Part shown: positions 47,890 through 57,676 of the stretch, one piece after another
Layout: every line of letters begins with the position of its first letter
Position numbering within the stretch: the stretch's first letter is position 1
Origin: Saccharopolyspora shandongensis
GTDB taxonomy: Bacteria > Actinomycetota > Actinomycetes > Mycobacteriales > Pseudonocardiaceae
Direction of reading: 5' to 3'
NCBI RefSeq assembly: GCF_900106995.1
Contig: NZ_FNOK01000053.1
Coordinates: 1-64,000, forward strand
Length of the DNA stretch: 64,000 nt
Program-made: the position numbers and the translations under genes
The notes under the pieces: generated by a model
What the model was told of the DNA's origin: nothing
The model's input: only the letters and a program-made list of their open reading frames with translations
Databases searched by the model: none

Positions 47890-48858
47890 CTAGGCGCCGC
47901 GGCGAAACGTGCGGCGGTAGGCCGCGGGGCTGGTGCCGAGGCGCAGCCGCAGGTGCTTGCGCAGTGATGCCGCGGTGTTCAGGCCGGACTGCTCGGCCAC
48001 CGCGTCGATCGGCAGATCCGTGGCCTCCAGCAGGTGGCGGGCGTGCTCGATGCGCTGCTGCAGCAGCCAGTCCAGCGGGCTGGTGCCGGTCTCCTCCCGG
48101 AACCGGCGGGTGAAGGTCCGCACGCTCATCCCGGCGTGCGCCGCCGCGTCGTCCAGGGTGAGCGGCTCGGTGAGCCGTTCCAGCAGCCACGCCCGCGTCG
48201 GCGCGGTGCCGGAGCCGCTGGTCTCCGGAAGCGGCCGCTCGATGAACTGGGACTGGCCGCCGTCCCGCCACGGCGGCACGACGCAGGACCGGGCCGCGCG
48301 GTTGGCCACCTCGCTGCCGTGGTCGCGGCGGAGCACGTGCAGGCACAGGTCGATCCCGGCGGCCACGCCTGCCGAGGTCAGCACGTCGCCGTCGTCCACG
48401 AAGAGCACGTCCGGATGCAGCTCCACCTGCGGGTACAGCAGCCGGAAGCGCGCCACGTGCTCCCAGTGCGTGGTGGCCGGGCGGCCGTCGAGCAGGCCCG
48501 CCGCCGCGAGCACGAACGCGCCGGTGCAGATCGACATGATCCGCGTGGTTCCGGGCAATCCGGCCAGGTAGCCGGCGAGTTCGGGGGACAGGCTGCCGTC
48601 CGTGCGCGGCCCTTCGGCGTAGGTGCCCGGGATGATCAGCGTGTCCGGCGCGGCCAGGAAGTCCGGGCTGGCCCCGGGCAGGATCGAGAAGCCCTTGGTG
48701 GTCTGGATCGGGCCGCCGTCGAGGCTGCAGACCTGGACGTCGTAGAGCGGCTCCCCGTGCTCGTCGCGGGCGCCGGAGAAGACCTGCGGGGGGATCACCA
48801 GGTCGAAGCCGACGACGTCGGAGAGCCCCAGGACGGCGATCCGGTGCGGGTTGGCCAT
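47890..48858 (-). CDS. GlxA-family AraC-type regulator with DJ-1/PfpI domain
   Basis: A 322 aa regulator. The N-terminal DJ-1/PfpI-like domain (about residues 5-175; RIAVLGLSDVVGFDLVIPPQ, MSICTGAFVLAAAGLLDGR) senses an unknown ligand. The C-terminal AraC domain has two HTH motifs (AAHAGMSVRTFTRRFREETG; AEQSGLNTAASLRKHLRLRL). It is divergent from an MFS gene 70 bases away and convergent with the lactonase-like gene. Confidence 0.9.
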   Translation of the reverse strand: MANPHRIAVLGLSDVVGFDLVIPPQVFSGARDEHGEPLYDVQVCSLDGGPIQTTKGFSILPGASPDFLAAPDTLIIPGTYAEGPRTDGSLSPELAGYLAGLPGTTRIMSICTGAFVLAAAGLLDGRPATTHWEHVARFRLLYPQVELHPDVLFVDDGDVLTSAGVAAGIDLCLHVLRRDHGSEVANRAARSCVVPPWRDGGQSQFIERPLPETSGSGTAPTRAWLLERLTEPLTLDDAAAHAGMSVRTFTRRFREETGTSPLDWLLQQRIEHARHLLEATDLPIDAVAEQSGLNTAASLRKHLRLRLGTSPAAYRRTFRRGA

Positions 48859-48928
48859 GGCCGGATCATCTCACATATTGTCCCTCCGGCCACTGGTTCC
48901 GGGCCACCGGTTCGGCGAGGCTTTCGAT

Positions 48929-50224
48929 GTGATCAGTACTGGGACCGCGCGACGCGTCCACCCCGCCTGGTGGGTGGCGGTCGTCGCCTTCATCGCCTTG
49001 CTCGGATCTGCCGCCTTCCGGTCGATGCCCGGCGTGTTCATGAATCCGCTGCACGACGAGTTCGGCTGGCCGCACAGCGTCATCTCGGCCGCCGTGTCGC
49101 TGAACCTCCTCCTCTACGGCCTGACCGCGCCGTTCGCCGCGGCGCTGATGGCGCGCTTCGGCATCCGCCGGGTCACCGTCGCGGCGCTGCTGCTCATCGC
49201 GGCCGGCAGCGGTCTGACGGTGTTCATGACCGCAAGCTGGCAGCTGATCGTGTGCTGGGGCCTCCTCGTGGGCCTGGGCACCGGGTCGATGGCACTGGCC
49301 TTCGTGTCCACAGTGGTCGATCGGTGGTTCGTGCAGCGGCGCGGGCTCGTCAGCGGCGTGCTGACCGCGGGCAGCGCGACCGGCCAGCTGATCTTCCTGC
49401 CGCTGGCGGCCGTGCTCGTCGAGAGCGACGGCTGGCGCTTCACCTCGCTGGTCATCGCCGGCACCGCACTGCTGGTCGGCCTTCTGGTGCGGCTGGTGAT
49501 GCGCGATCACCCCCGCGACGCCGGCGTCACCGCCTACGGCGCGACGGGCGACGAGCCGGAGCCGGAGCGCGACCGCGGCAACCCGGCCGCGGTCGCGCTC
49601 CGCGCCCTTCGCGACGCGGCCCGCAAGCCCGCTTTCTGGCTGCTGGCGGGCGGATTCGCGATCTGCGGGGCGAGCACCAACGGACTGGTGAACACGCACT
49701 TCGTGCCCGCCGCGCACGACCACGGCATGCCGACCACGACCGCCGCCGGGCTGCTCGCGGTGATCGGCGTCTTCGACGTCCTCGGCACCGTGCTCTCCGG
49801 CTGGCTGACCGACAAGGTCAACCCGCGCCTGCTGCTCGCCGCCTACTACACGCTGCGCGGCCTGTCGCTGTTCGTGCTGCCGCAGCTGCTCGGCCCCTCG
49901 GTGGAAGCGAGCATGGTGCTGTTCGTGGTGTTCTACGGGCTGGACTGGGTGGCCACCGTGCCGCCGACCATGGCGCTGTGCCGCGAGCACTTCGGGCCCC
50001 GCGCCTCGGTGGTGTTCGGCTGGGTGTTCGCCTCGCACCAGATCGGCGCGGCGGCCATCGCCAGCATCGCGGGCGTGGTGCGCGACCAGTTCGGCGACTA
50101 CGCCGCCGCCTGGTACGGCGCGGGCCTGCTCTGCCTGCTGGCGACGGCGTTCTCGGTGTCGATCCGGGTCGCCGGGCCGCGGTCGAAGCCGGCGCCGGTC
50201 ACCACGGGGTCAGCGTCACGGTGA
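48929..50224 (+). CDS. MFS transporter, monocarboxylate/oxalate-formate-like
   Basis: A 431 aa transporter with twelve membrane segments, starting with VHPAWWVAVVAFIALLGSAAF and FMNPLHDEFGWPHSVISAAV, a pattern of the OFA/MCT branch that carries organic anions. GTG at 48929 is preferred, with GGCGAGG about 8 bases upstream. A longer version from 48851 would overlap the divergent regulator. The divergent GlxA-type regulator is the likely controller. Confidence 0.85.
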   Translation: MISTGTARRVHPAWWVAVVAFIALLGSAAFRSMPGVFMNPLHDEFGWPHSVISAAVSLNLLLYGLTAPFAAALMARFGIRRVTVAALLLIAAGSGLTVFMTASWQLIVCWGLLVGLGTGSMALAFVSTVVDRWFVQRRGLVSGVLTAGSATGQLIFLPLAAVLVESDGWRFTSLVIAGTALLVGLLVRLVMRDHPRDAGVTAYGATGDEPEPERDRGNPAAVALRALRDAARKPAFWLLAGGFAICGASTNGLVNTHFVPAAHDHGMPTTTAAGLLAVIGVFDVLGTVLSGWLTDKVNPRLLLAAYYTLRGLSLFVLPQLLGPSVEASMVLFVVFYGLDWVATVPPTMALCREHFGPRASVVFGWVFASHQIGAAAIASIAGVVRDQFGDYAAAWYGAGLLCLLATAFSVSIRVAGPRSKPAPVTTGSASR

Positions 50225-51371
50225 TCGACTTCGGCGCGCCGTCCTGGACGTAGGAGGCGAAACCGGCCACGTCGTCGAAGGCGAACCCGTAGGCCTTGCC
50301 GTCCTCGGTGTTGGCGTGCATCACCTTGGCGAAGTGGTTGGTGACCTGGTGCTGGTAGAACGCGGCCGGATCGGTGCCGGGCTGGTCGGCCAGGTCCAGC
50401 AGGATGGAGCGGTTGAAGCCGGCGCCCAGGATGGCCGCCACCGGACCGGTGATGCCGTCGTTCGGGGCGGCCAGCGCGCCGTCGCAGAACAGCACGTCCC
50501 GTGTGGATGGTCGGCCGATCGGCTGCACGCCACCGTCGAAGTTGAAGGTGTCGCCGGAGATCTGGCCGGTGAAGATCCGGCCGTCGCCGGTGTTCACCTT
50601 CAGCCGGCTGCCCTGGTACTTGGCCCAGACCTCGTCGATGTAGGAGTCGTAGTAGGTGCCGGAGAACGCGCCGAGGTCGAGCCCGTGGCCCGGCGCGATC
50701 ACCCGCAGGTCCTGCTGCCGCAGCCCGGCGAAGTCCGCGTTCTCGGTGACACCGCTGAGGATCTTCTCGCGGCCCCCGGCGGGCACCGTGCCCGTGGTCT
50801 GGTCCTGCGCGCCCTGCAGCCGGATCGACAGCGGCACGCTGAACATGTCGACCATCGTCGTGTTGCAGTACATCCCGTCGGGCTTGAGGGTGAATTCGAC
50901 GGTGTCGTGCAGGATCGAGTGGTTCGGGTCGGTGTCGACCCAGCCCGCCGGATACTGCAGCGCGGGCTTGCCGTCGCCGCCCGAGACGACCTTGAACTTC
51001 AGCTTCTCGCCGAGCGCGAAGTAGATCCGGCCGGACATGCTCGGCAGGTTCAGGGTCGTGTCGCCGCTGCCCTGCAGCGGGATGGCGTAGTCGGCGAAGC
51101 CGTCGGAACCGTTGTCGGACGGCGAAACCGGCACCAGCTGCCCGTCCGGCGCGACCCGGCACTGCTCGCCGGAGTCGAGGTTCACGCCGACGACGTAGAC
51201 CCAGATGGAGGCGTTGTCGAACTGGCCGCTGCGGTTGACGATCGTCAGCGGTAGCGGGACGTCGGGAGCGCGGCGGCCGGCGAAGGCCGGGGCGGCGGCG
51301 AGGCCGCCGATGGCGGGGACGGCGAGGGCGGCGGCCGAGACGCCGCCGAGGAAGGATCGTCTGCTGAGCAC
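50199..51371 (-). CDS. GH64-family beta-1,3-glucanase-like secreted protein
   Basis: A 390 aa protein with a twin-arginine signal (SRRSFLGGVSAAALAVPAI, ending PAFA near residue 32). The mature part resembles GH64 laminaripentaose-producing glucanases, with thaumatin-like beta segments (PLPLTIVNRSGQFDN, IWVYVVGVNL, GRIYFALGEKLKFKV) and GKAYGFAFDDVAGF at the C-terminus. It would be exported folded and cut beta-1,3-glucan. GTG at 51371 has AAGGGAAG upstream. The CebR-like box lies 48 bases before it. Its 3' end overlaps the convergent MFS gene by 26 bases. Confidence 0.85.
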   Translation of the reverse strand: MLSRRSFLGGVSAAALAVPAIGGLAAAPAFAGRRAPDVPLPLTIVNRSGQFDNASIWVYVVGVNLDSGEQCRVAPDGQLVPVSPSDNGSDGFADYAIPLQGSGDTTLNLPSMSGRIYFALGEKLKFKVVSGGDGKPALQYPAGWVDTDPNHSILHDTVEFTLKPDGMYCNTTMVDMFSVPLSIRLQGAQDQTTGTVPAGGREKILSGVTENADFAGLRQQDLRVIAPGHGLDLGAFSGTYYDSYIDEVWAKYQGSRLKVNTGDGRIFTGQISGDTFNFDGGVQPIGRPSTRDVLFCDGALAAPNDGITGPVAAILGAGFNRSILLDLADQPGTDPAAFYQHQVTNHFAKVMHANTEDGKAYGFAFDDVAGFASYVQDGAPKSITVTLTPW

Positions 51372-51418
51372 GGCGCTTCCCTTCGGGGTGGGGAATAAGT
51401 TTTGGGTCACAACAATTG

Positions 51419-51432
51419 TGGGAGCGCTCTCA
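51419..51432. promoter_or_regulatory. CebR-like operator TGGGAGCGCTCTCA
   Basis: The 14-base sequence differs at one position from the perfect palindrome TGGGAGCGCTCCCA, the known target of LacI-family CebR, which controls cellulose and glucan use in Streptomyces. It lies directly upstream of the glucanase gene on the minus strand. Confidence 0.72.
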
Positions 51433-51546
51433 TCGGCCGCCAATACCCCGAAGCGCCGCCGCCGACTACCCGAACCGGCTCACCCGACCGGCCAAAACCG
51501 GACAACGGCCGGCCAGGTGGTTCGGCCGCCCCGCCGCCGGGTTGGC

Positions 51547-51552
51547 TAACTT
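51547..51552 (+). promoter_or_regulatory. -10 element TAACTT of a predicted leaderless methyltransferase mRNA
   Basis: TAACTT ends 8 bases before the ATG at 51561, so the transcript should start at or near the codon. Confidence 0.4.
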
Positions 51553-51560
51553 TGGTGGCG

Positions 51561-52223
51561 ATGACGGAACAAGTCGCGCGCAACGATTCCGAACGCGGGG
51601 AACTCGTGCTGCTCCGCCGGGAAGGCGTCCTGGAGCTCCGGGTCAACGGCGTTTTCGTGATGGACACCGTGCACACCGAGACCGAACGGCTGCTCGCCGG
51701 CGCCACCCTGCGGGCCGCCGCCCGGACCGACCGGGTGCTGGTCGGCGGCCTGGGACTGGGGTTCACGCTGCGGGAGGTGCTGGCGGATCCGCGGGTCCGC
51801 GAAGCGCACGTCGTCGAGATCGAGCCGGACCTGATCGACTGGCACCGCCGCGGGCTCGTCCCCGAAACCGCCGACGCGATCCGGGACGACCGCGTGGTGT
51901 TCCGCGTCGGCGACGTCGCCGAGGTGCTCGACGCGCAACCACCCGGCAGCTTCGACGTCCTGCTGCTCGATGTGGACAACGGGCCGGACTTCCTCGTCTA
52001 CGACGGCAATTCCGCTCTCTACCGGGCCGATTTCCTGGTCCGCTGCAGGGAAAAGCTCACCCCGGCAGGCATCGTGGCGATCTGGTCGGCCGACGCCTCC
52101 CCGGACCTGAGCGCCGCCATGCACGAGGTCTTCGGCAACTGCGAGGAGATCCCGATCCCGGTGACCCTGGGGCAGCAGGAGACGACCTACCACCTGTTCC
52201 TGGGCCGCCGCGCTCGGGAGTGA
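51561..52223 (+). CDS. Spermidine synthase-like methyltransferase-fold protein
   Basis: A 220 aa protein with a Rossmann-type SAM-binding fold. The glycine-rich loop is VLVGGLGLGFTLREVL (about residues 58-73), followed by AHVVEIEPDLIDWHRRGL and FDVLLLDVDNGPDFLVY, which resembles the polyamine aminopropyltransferase core. It lacks the N-terminal beta domain typical of full-length spermidine synthases, so the true reaction is unclear. It converges with ogt over a terminator hairpin. Confidence 0.78.
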   Translation: MTEQVARNDSERGELVLLRREGVLELRVNGVFVMDTVHTETERLLAGATLRAAARTDRVLVGGLGLGFTLREVLADPRVREAHVVEIEPDLIDWHRRGLVPETADAIRDDRVVFRVGDVAEVLDAQPPGSFDVLLLDVDNGPDFLVYDGNSALYRADFLVRCREKLTPAGIVAIWSADASPDLSAAMHEVFGNCEEIPIPVTLGQQETTYHLFLGRRARE

Positions 52224-52253
52224 AAATTCCGGTTCTTGCCAGAACTTTCACTC
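52218..52253. terminator. Bidirectional hairpin between methyltransferase gene and ogt
   Basis: GAGTGAAA (52218-52225) pairs with TTTCACTC (52246-52253), and GTTCT (52232-52236) with AGAAC (52241-52245). It overlaps the stop codons of both convergent genes. Confidence 0.7.
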
Positions 52254-52773
52254 ACGAGAGCAGGTCGAGCTCCAGCAGGCTGGGCTCCAAGACGCCCTCC
52301 AGCACCAGCAGCCGCCGCTTGGCCTCCAGGCCGGGGCCGAACCCGCCGAGGCCGCCGCCGCTGGCCAGCACCCGGTGGCACGGCACCAGCAGCGGCACCG
52401 GATTGCTGCCCATGATCGTGCCGACCGCCCGCGAGGCCTCCGGCCGCCCGGACAGCTCCGCCAGCCGCTTGTAGCTCACCGTCTCGCCGAAGGGCACCAG
52501 CTCGTGCAGCGTGCGCAACACGTGCAGCCGCAGGCCCTCCATCGGTGCCCACGCGATCGGCACGTCGAATTCCCGGCGCCCGCGCGAGAAGTACTCGCCG
52601 AGCTGCCGCGCGGCCTCGGCCGCCACACCGGTGTCCCGGCTCGGCTCGACGCCGTCGAACTCGCCGAGCGCCCGGTCCGGCGCGGCGAAGGCGACCCGGC
52701 ACACCTCGCCGGCGGCCGCGACGACCGTCAGCTCTCCGACGGGACTGTCCAACGCGCTCCACGTCAGCGACAT
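52252..52773 (-). CDS. ogt: Methylated-DNA--protein-cysteine methyltransferase
   Basis: A 173 aa DNA-repair protein that removes alkyl groups from O6-alkylguanine onto its own Cys. The acceptor motif is PLLVPCHRVLASGG; the helix-turn-helix Arg finger lies in SGRPEASRAVGTIMGSNP. ATG at 52773 (MSLTWSALDSPVGELTV) gives a normal Ogt length; the open frame upstream is Arg-rich shadow. No Ada regulatory domain is attached. Confidence 0.93.
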   Translation of the reverse strand: MSLTWSALDSPVGELTVVAAAGEVCRVAFAAPDRALGEFDGVEPSRDTGVAAEAARQLGEYFSRGRREFDVPIAWAPMEGLRLHVLRTLHELVPFGETVSYKRLAELSGRPEASRAVGTIMGSNPVPLLVPCHRVLASGGGLGGFGPGLEAKRRLLVLEGVLEPSLLELDLLS

Positions 52774-52875
52774 GCCGGGAGGGTAGCGCCCTGCACCGAC
52801 GCGCCGGGCCGCGCAAGCTCGTGGCGGCTTCCCGCCGACGTTGGCGTGACCAGGCCCGTTCGCCACGGCGCGAGC

Positions 52876-52881
52876 TAGGCT
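52876..52881 (+). promoter_or_regulatory. -10 element TAGGCT of a predicted leaderless pepQ mRNA
   Basis: TAGGCT ends 7 bases before the ATG at 52889, and no ribosome site lies between. Confidence 0.42.
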
Positions 52882-52888
52882 CCGAAAC

Positions 52889-53998
52889 ATGCCCGAAACG
52901 CACGCCCACCGGCGCCACGCCCTCCGCGACCAGCTGCGCGAGCGGGAACTGGACGCGATGTTGGTGACCGGTCTGCTCAACATCCGCTACCTGACCGGCT
53001 TCACCGGATCCAACGCGGCGCTGGTGGTGCACGCCGCCGACGAGCCGGGGACCGAGTCGCGGACGGTGTTCTGCACCGACGGCCGGTACCTGATCCAGGC
53101 CGAGGCGCAGGTGCCGGACCTGGAGCGGGTCATCGACCGGCCGAGCGATCTGGCGCTGGCCGAGCGGATCGGGGCCGACGCCGCCGGGCACCGCCGCGTC
53201 GGCTTCGAAAGCCAGCACGTCACCGTCGATGGCCGCGACCTGCTGGCCGCCGCGGTGAGCGAGGCGGAGCTGGTGCGCGCGCCCGGCCTCGTCGAGCAGC
53301 TGCGGCTGATCAAGGACGAGACCGAGATCGACGCGCTGCGGATGGCGTGCGCGGCCGCCGACCGGGCGCTGGCCGACCTCATCGCGCACGGCGGGCTGCG
53401 CCCCGGCCGCACCGAGCTGGAGGTCGCCCGCGAGCTGGAGACCCGGATGCTCGACCACGGCGCGGCCGGACCGTCGTTCGAGACGATCATCGCCGCCGGG
53501 GCGAACTCCGCGGTGCCGCACCACCGGCCCACCGACGCGGTGCTGGCGGCCGGCGACCTCGTGAAGATGGATTTCGGCGCGCTCGTCGACGGCTACCACT
53601 CGGACATGACCCGGACCGTGGTGCTCGGCAAGGCGGCGGATTGGCAGCGCGAGATCTACGAGCTGGTGCGCGCCTCGCAGGCCGCCGGCCGGGCCGCCCT
53701 CGCCGTCGACGCCGACGTGAAGGCGGTGGACACCGCGGCCCGCAAGGTGATCGAGGACGCTGGCTACGGCGAGCAGTTCCTGCACGGCCTAGGACACGGC
53801 GTCGGCCTGGAGATCCACGAGGCACCGGCGTTGTCGCAGCGGGGGGACGGTAGAATCGGCGCCGGGATGGCGGTCACCGTCGAGCCTGGTGTCTACCTGG
53901 CAGGGCAGGGCGGGGTCCGCATCGAGGACACGCTGGTCGTGCGTCCCAGCACGCCGGAGCTCCTCACCTTGACGACGAAGGAGCTCGTCGAAGTCTGA
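52889..53998 (+). CDS. pepQ: Xaa-Pro aminopeptidase / PepQ-like M24 peptidase
   Basis: A 369 aa M24 metallopeptidase that cleaves peptides next to proline. The N-terminal creatinase-like domain is followed from about residue 145 by the pita-bread catalytic domain. Metal ligands are in [17 protein letters not shown] (two Asp), [15 protein letters not shown] (His), VTVEPGVYL (Glu) and [10 protein letters not shown] (Glu). In actinobacteria it normally precedes efp, as here, with 82 bases between. A second domain boundary uncertainty remains between dipeptidase and aminopeptidase specificity. Confidence 0.9.
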   Translation: MPETHAHRRHALRDQLRERELDAMLVTGLLNIRYLTGFTGSNAALVVHAADEPGTESRTVFCTDGRYLIQAEAQVPDLERVIDRPSDLALAERIGADAAGHRRVGFESQHVTVDGRDLLAAAVSEAELVRAPGLVEQLRLIKDETEIDALRMACAAADRALADLIAHGGLRPGRTELEVARELETRMLDHGAAGPSFETIIAAGANSAVPHHRPTDAVLAAGDLVKMDFGALVDGYHSDMTRTVVLGKAADWQREIYELVRASQAAGRAALAVDADVKAVDTAARKVIEDAGYGEQFLHGLGHGVGLEIHEAPALSQRGDGRIGAGMAVTVEPGVYLAGQGGVRIEDTLVVRPSTPELLTLTTKELVEV

Positions 53999-54080
53999 CG
54001 CGCCGAGGTGCGCCGGTACGCCGGAATCCGGTTCGCGTCGGCAACACGCCCAAGCCATCACCACAGGAGAGACCCCTACC

Positions 54081-54647
54081 GTGGCATCCACGAACGACCT
54101 GAAGAACGGACTGGTGCTCAACATCGACGGCCAGTTGTGGACCGTCGTGAACTTCCAGCACGTCAAGCCCGGCAAGGGCGGCGCCTTCGTTCGCACCACC
54201 CTGAAGAACGTCCTCTCCGGCAAGGTCGTGGACAAGACCTTCAACGCCGGCGTCAAGGTGGACACCGCGAACGTCGACCGCCGCGAGATGACCTACCTCT
54301 ACAACGACGGCACCGACTACGTGTTCATGGACCCCGACACCTACGACCAGGTCAACATCTCGGCCGACGTCGTCGGGGACGCCGCGAACTACATGCTGGA
54401 GAACAGCGCCGTCGTCGTGGCCCGCCACGACGAGGCCCCGCTGTACGTCGAACTGCCCGCCTCGGTCGAGCTCGTCGTCTCGCACACCGACCCGGGCCTG
54501 CAGGGCGACCGCTCCACCGGCGGCACCAAGCCCGCCACGCTGGAGACCGGTGCGGAGATCCAGGTCCCGCTGTTCCTCAACACCGGTGACAAGGTGAAGG
54601 TCGACCCGCGCGACGGCCGGTACCTCAGCCGCGTCAGCAGCAAATGA
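54081..54647 (+). CDS. efp: Elongation factor P
   Basis: A 188 aa translation factor that relieves ribosome stalling at polyproline. Three OB-like domains are expected; the loop that enters the peptidyl-transferase site is [10 protein letters not shown] with Lys32 at its tip. The C-terminus (RDGRYLSRV) is typical. No modification enzyme gene is nearby. The GTG start follows ACAGGAGAG. nusB begins 52 bases downstream. Confidence 0.97.
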   Translation: MASTNDLKNGLVLNIDGQLWTVVNFQHVKPGKGGAFVRTTLKNVLSGKVVDKTFNAGVKVDTANVDRREMTYLYNDGTDYVFMDPDTYDQVNISADVVGDAANYMLENSAVVVARHDEAPLYVELPASVELVVSHTDPGLQGDRSTGGTKPATLETGAEIQVPLFLNTGDKVKVDPRDGRYLSRVSSK

Positions 54648-54698
54648 TCGCCTGCCCGTCGGCCGCGGCATTCGGTCCGGCCGGAAAGAGGGTGTGAG

Positions 54699-55142
54699 GT
54701 GGGTTCTCGGAGCAAGGCACGCAAGCGTGCCGTGGATTTCCTCTACGAGGCCGATCAGCGCGGCGTCGACGCCGTGACCCTGCTGGCCGACCGCGTCGGC
54801 TCACCGGAGGTCCCGCCGGTCGGCGACTACACGATCGCCCTGGTCGAGGGCGTGACGGCGAACCGGGAGCGGATCGACGAGGTGCTCACGCAGCACGCCG
54901 AGGGCTGGTCGCTGGGGCGGATGCCCGCGGTCGACCGCTCGGTGCTGCGGCTGGGCCTGTACGAGCTGCTGTGGAGCGACGACGTGCCGCCGGCGGTGGC
55001 CATCGACGAGGCCGTGGAGCTGGTCAAGGCGCTGTCCACGGACGACTCGCCGCGCTTCGTCAACGGCGTGCTGGGCCGCATCGCGGGCATCGGCGACCGG
55101 CTCCGCAAGTCGGTCCGCCCGGAGCAGACTGCGGCGGAGTAG
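54699..55142 (+). CDS. nusB: Transcription antitermination factor NusB
   Basis: A 147 aa all-helical RNA-binding protein of the rRNA antitermination complex. Start MGSRSKARKRAVDFLYEADQ and RMPAVDRSVLRLGLYELLW are family signatures; SPRFVNGVLGRIA closes the domain. The GTG start has AGAGGGTG upstream. Strong hairpins follow the stop, so it ends the pepQ-efp-nusB unit. Confidence 0.95.
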   Translation: MGSRSKARKRAVDFLYEADQRGVDAVTLLADRVGSPEVPPVGDYTIALVEGVTANRERIDEVLTQHAEGWSLGRMPAVDRSVLRLGLYELLWSDDVPPAVAIDEAVELVKALSTDDSPRFVNGVLGRIAGIGDRLRKSVRPEQTAAE

Positions 55143-55157
55143 TCCGAACGAGTTACA

Positions 55158-55205
55158 GATGAGGGGCACCCCGGGCCGGGAGACCGGCCAGGGGTGCCCC
55201 TCATC
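55158..55205 (+). terminator. nusB terminator, 15-bp stem
   Basis: GATGAGGGGCACCCC (55158-55172) and GGGGTGCCCCTCATC (55191-55205) are perfect inverted repeats; a smaller GGCCGG/CCGGCC stem lies inside the loop. Confidence 0.85.
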
Positions 55206-55279
55206 GCGTCGTACCCCCGATCGGGTGACTGGGCCGCGGATCGGGCGCGGGCCGTGGTCGGCTGACCGGGCAAAACGAA

Positions 55280-55318
55280 GGGGCACCCGTTGCGGCCGAT
55301 GGTCGCGGTGGGTGCCCC
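55280..55318. terminator. Second hairpin between nusB and bldD
   Basis: GGGGCACCC (55280-55288) and GGGTGCCCC (55310-55318) form a 9-bp stem. The arms share GGGGCACCC with the nusB terminator. Confidence 0.65.
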
Positions 55319-55327
55319 GTCACGTGC

Positions 55328-55354
55328 CCGGCCCACACGAACGGGTGGGCCGGG
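55328..55354 (-). terminator. bldD terminator
   Basis: CCCGGCCCAC (55328-55337) and GTGGGCCGGG (55345-55354) form a perfect 10-bp stem, 7 bases beyond the bldD stop. Confidence 0.78.
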
Positions 55355-55361
55355 TGTTGTG

Positions 55362-55850
55362 TCACTCCTCCCGGGCTGGGCGGGCCTCCGGGGGAAGCAC
55401 GCCCCAGTCGATGAGCTGCTCGGTGAGCTCGCCTGGCGTCATGTCGTAGATGATGGCCAGGGATCGCAGGTCCTCGGTGCGGATGGACAGCACCTTGCCG
55501 TTGTAGTCACCGCGCTGGCTCTGGATGGTGGCCGCGTAGCGGGCCAGCGGGCCCACCTTCTCCGCAGGTAGCTGCTGCAGCCGCTCCAGGTTGATCACAA
55601 CCTTGGTGGCAGGTTCGGCGCCGGAGGGCACCCGGCCTTCGGGAAGCAGTTCCGCGACCGGAACACCGTAGAAGTCGGCCAGTTCGGCCAGCTTCTGCAC
55701 GGTCACCGCACGGTCGCCTCGCTCATAGGACCCGACGACCACGGCCTTCCACCGCCCGCCAGACTTCTGCTCGACGCCGTGCAGCGACAGACCCTGCTGC
55801 TGGCGGATAGCGCGGAGCTTGCTGCCCAGCGCCTTGGCGTAGTCGCCCAT
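55362..55850 (-). CDS. bldD: Developmental regulator BldD
   Basis: A 162 aa regulator of development and antibiotic genes. The N-terminal XRE-type HTH spans about residues 8-72 (LGSKLRAIRQQQGLSLHGVE; YERGDRAVTVQKLAEL). The C-terminal domain has the c-di-GMP signature RGD-X8-RxxD (Arg113-Asp115 and Arg124-Asp127), which in Streptomyces BldD binds tetrameric cyclic di-GMP. It is convergent to nusB and divergent from pyrR, its usual position. A perfect CGCTCGCGAGCG palindrome lies upstream. Confidence 0.96.
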   Translation of the reverse strand: MGDYAKALGSKLRAIRQQQGLSLHGVEQKSGGRWKAVVVGSYERGDRAVTVQKLAELADFYGVPVAELLPEGRVPSGAEPATKVVINLERLQQLPAEKVGPLARYAATIQSQRGDYNGKVLSIRTEDLRSLAIIYDMTPGELTEQLIDWGVLPPEARPAREE

Positions 55851-55933
55851 GTGGCGTTTCTCCGTTCGTTCGCCCCGTTAGCCGATAACGGCGACCGGGG
55901 AGCAAAGCTCAGATCGATACGGAGAGTAATGTT

Positions 55934-55945
55934 CGCTCGCGAGCG
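55934..55945. promoter_or_regulatory. Perfect 12-bp palindrome upstream of bldD
   Basis: CGCTCGCGAGCG lies 84 bases upstream of the bldD start in the divergent region with pyrR. It does not match the known BldD consensus well, so another factor may bind it. Confidence 0.4.
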
Positions 55946-56006
55946 TCACCAGGTCAAGTTGGTCTTTGCTGGCAATGCGGCGAACACCACCACACCACCC
56001 GGTCGA

Positions 56007-56035
56007 TTGACCTCGCGGCGCTGATAGCGTACAAG
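56007..56035 (+). promoter_or_regulatory. Candidate pyrimidine-operon promoter
   Basis: TTGACC (56007-56012) and TACAAG (56030-56035) are separated by 17 bases. A leader of about 97 bases would follow, carrying the PyrR-binding loop. Confidence 0.5.
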
Positions 56036-56108
56036 GCAGCCCGGTGGTCGGCACTGGTTTCCGAACCAGAGACTGCGGGGCAGCTCACACACCATCCTTT
56101 AAGGACCC

Positions 56109-56743
<635 letters not shown>

Positions 56744-56744
<1 letters not shown>

Positions 56745-57676
56745 TGCGACACCTGCTGTCCACCGAAGGTCTGGACGCCGCCACCGCGACGAGCGTGCTC
56801 GACACCGCCGACACCCTGAAGCAGACGCTGCTGGGGCGCGAGGTCAAGAAGCTGCCGACGCTGCGCGGCCGGACCGTGGTGACCCTGTTCTACGAGAACT
56901 CCACGCGCACCCGGGTGTCCTTCGAGGTCGCCGGGAAGTGGATGAGCGCCGACGTGATCAACGTCTCGGCCAGCAGTTCTTCGGTCAACAAGGGCGAGTC
57001 GCTGCGCGACACCGCGCTGACGCTGGCCGCCGCCGGCGCCGACTGCGTGATCGTCCGGCACCCCGCCTCGGGCGCGGCGCAACGGCTGGCCGGCTGGCTC
57101 GACGAGGTCGGCACCCAGATCATCAACGCCGGCGACGGCATGCACGAGCACCCCACCCAGGCGCTGCTGGACGCCGCGACGCTGCGGGAGCGGCTGGGCG
57201 AGCTGGCCGGGCGCCGCATCGCCATCGTCGGCGACCTGCTGCACAGCCGCGTGGCGCGCTCGAACGTGCACCTGCTGCGCACCCTCGGCGCCGAGGTGGT
57301 GCTGGTCGCGCCGCCGACGCTGGTGCCCGCCGGGGCGCAGCAGTGGGGCGCGGAGGTGCGCCACGAGCTGGACCCGGAGCTGCCGAAGCTGGACGCCGTG
57401 ATGATGCTGCGGGTCCAGGCCGAGCGGATGCACGGCGGCTTCTTCCCGTCGGCGCGGGAGTACTCGATCGCCTACGGCCTCAACGAGGCGCGGCTGGGCA
57501 GGCTGCCCGAGCACGCGGTGGTCCTGCACCCCGGCCCGATGCTGCGCGGCATGGAGATCGCGCCGGCCGTGGCCGATTCGCCGCGCGCCGCTATCACCCA
57601 GCAGGTCAGCAATGGCGTGCACGTGCGGATGGCGGTGCTCTACCACCTGCTGGCGGGAGAGGAGATCACGTCATGA
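56744..57676 (+). CDS. pyrB: Aspartate carbamoyltransferase catalytic chain
   Basis: A 310 aa enzyme for the first committed step of pyrimidine synthesis. The carbamoyl-phosphate loop is [18 protein letters not shown] (about residues 48-65), aspartate binding uses [12 protein letters not shown] and [13 protein letters not shown]. No pyrI regulatory subunit is encoded nearby. Its stop overlaps the start of a 48-codon gene (ATGA). Confidence 0.97.

Noticed and set aside
48851-48928. Longer N-terminus for the MFS transporter
   Set aside because: It would overlap the divergent regulator's start and adds a segment not typical of the family; GTG at 48929 has a better ribosome site.
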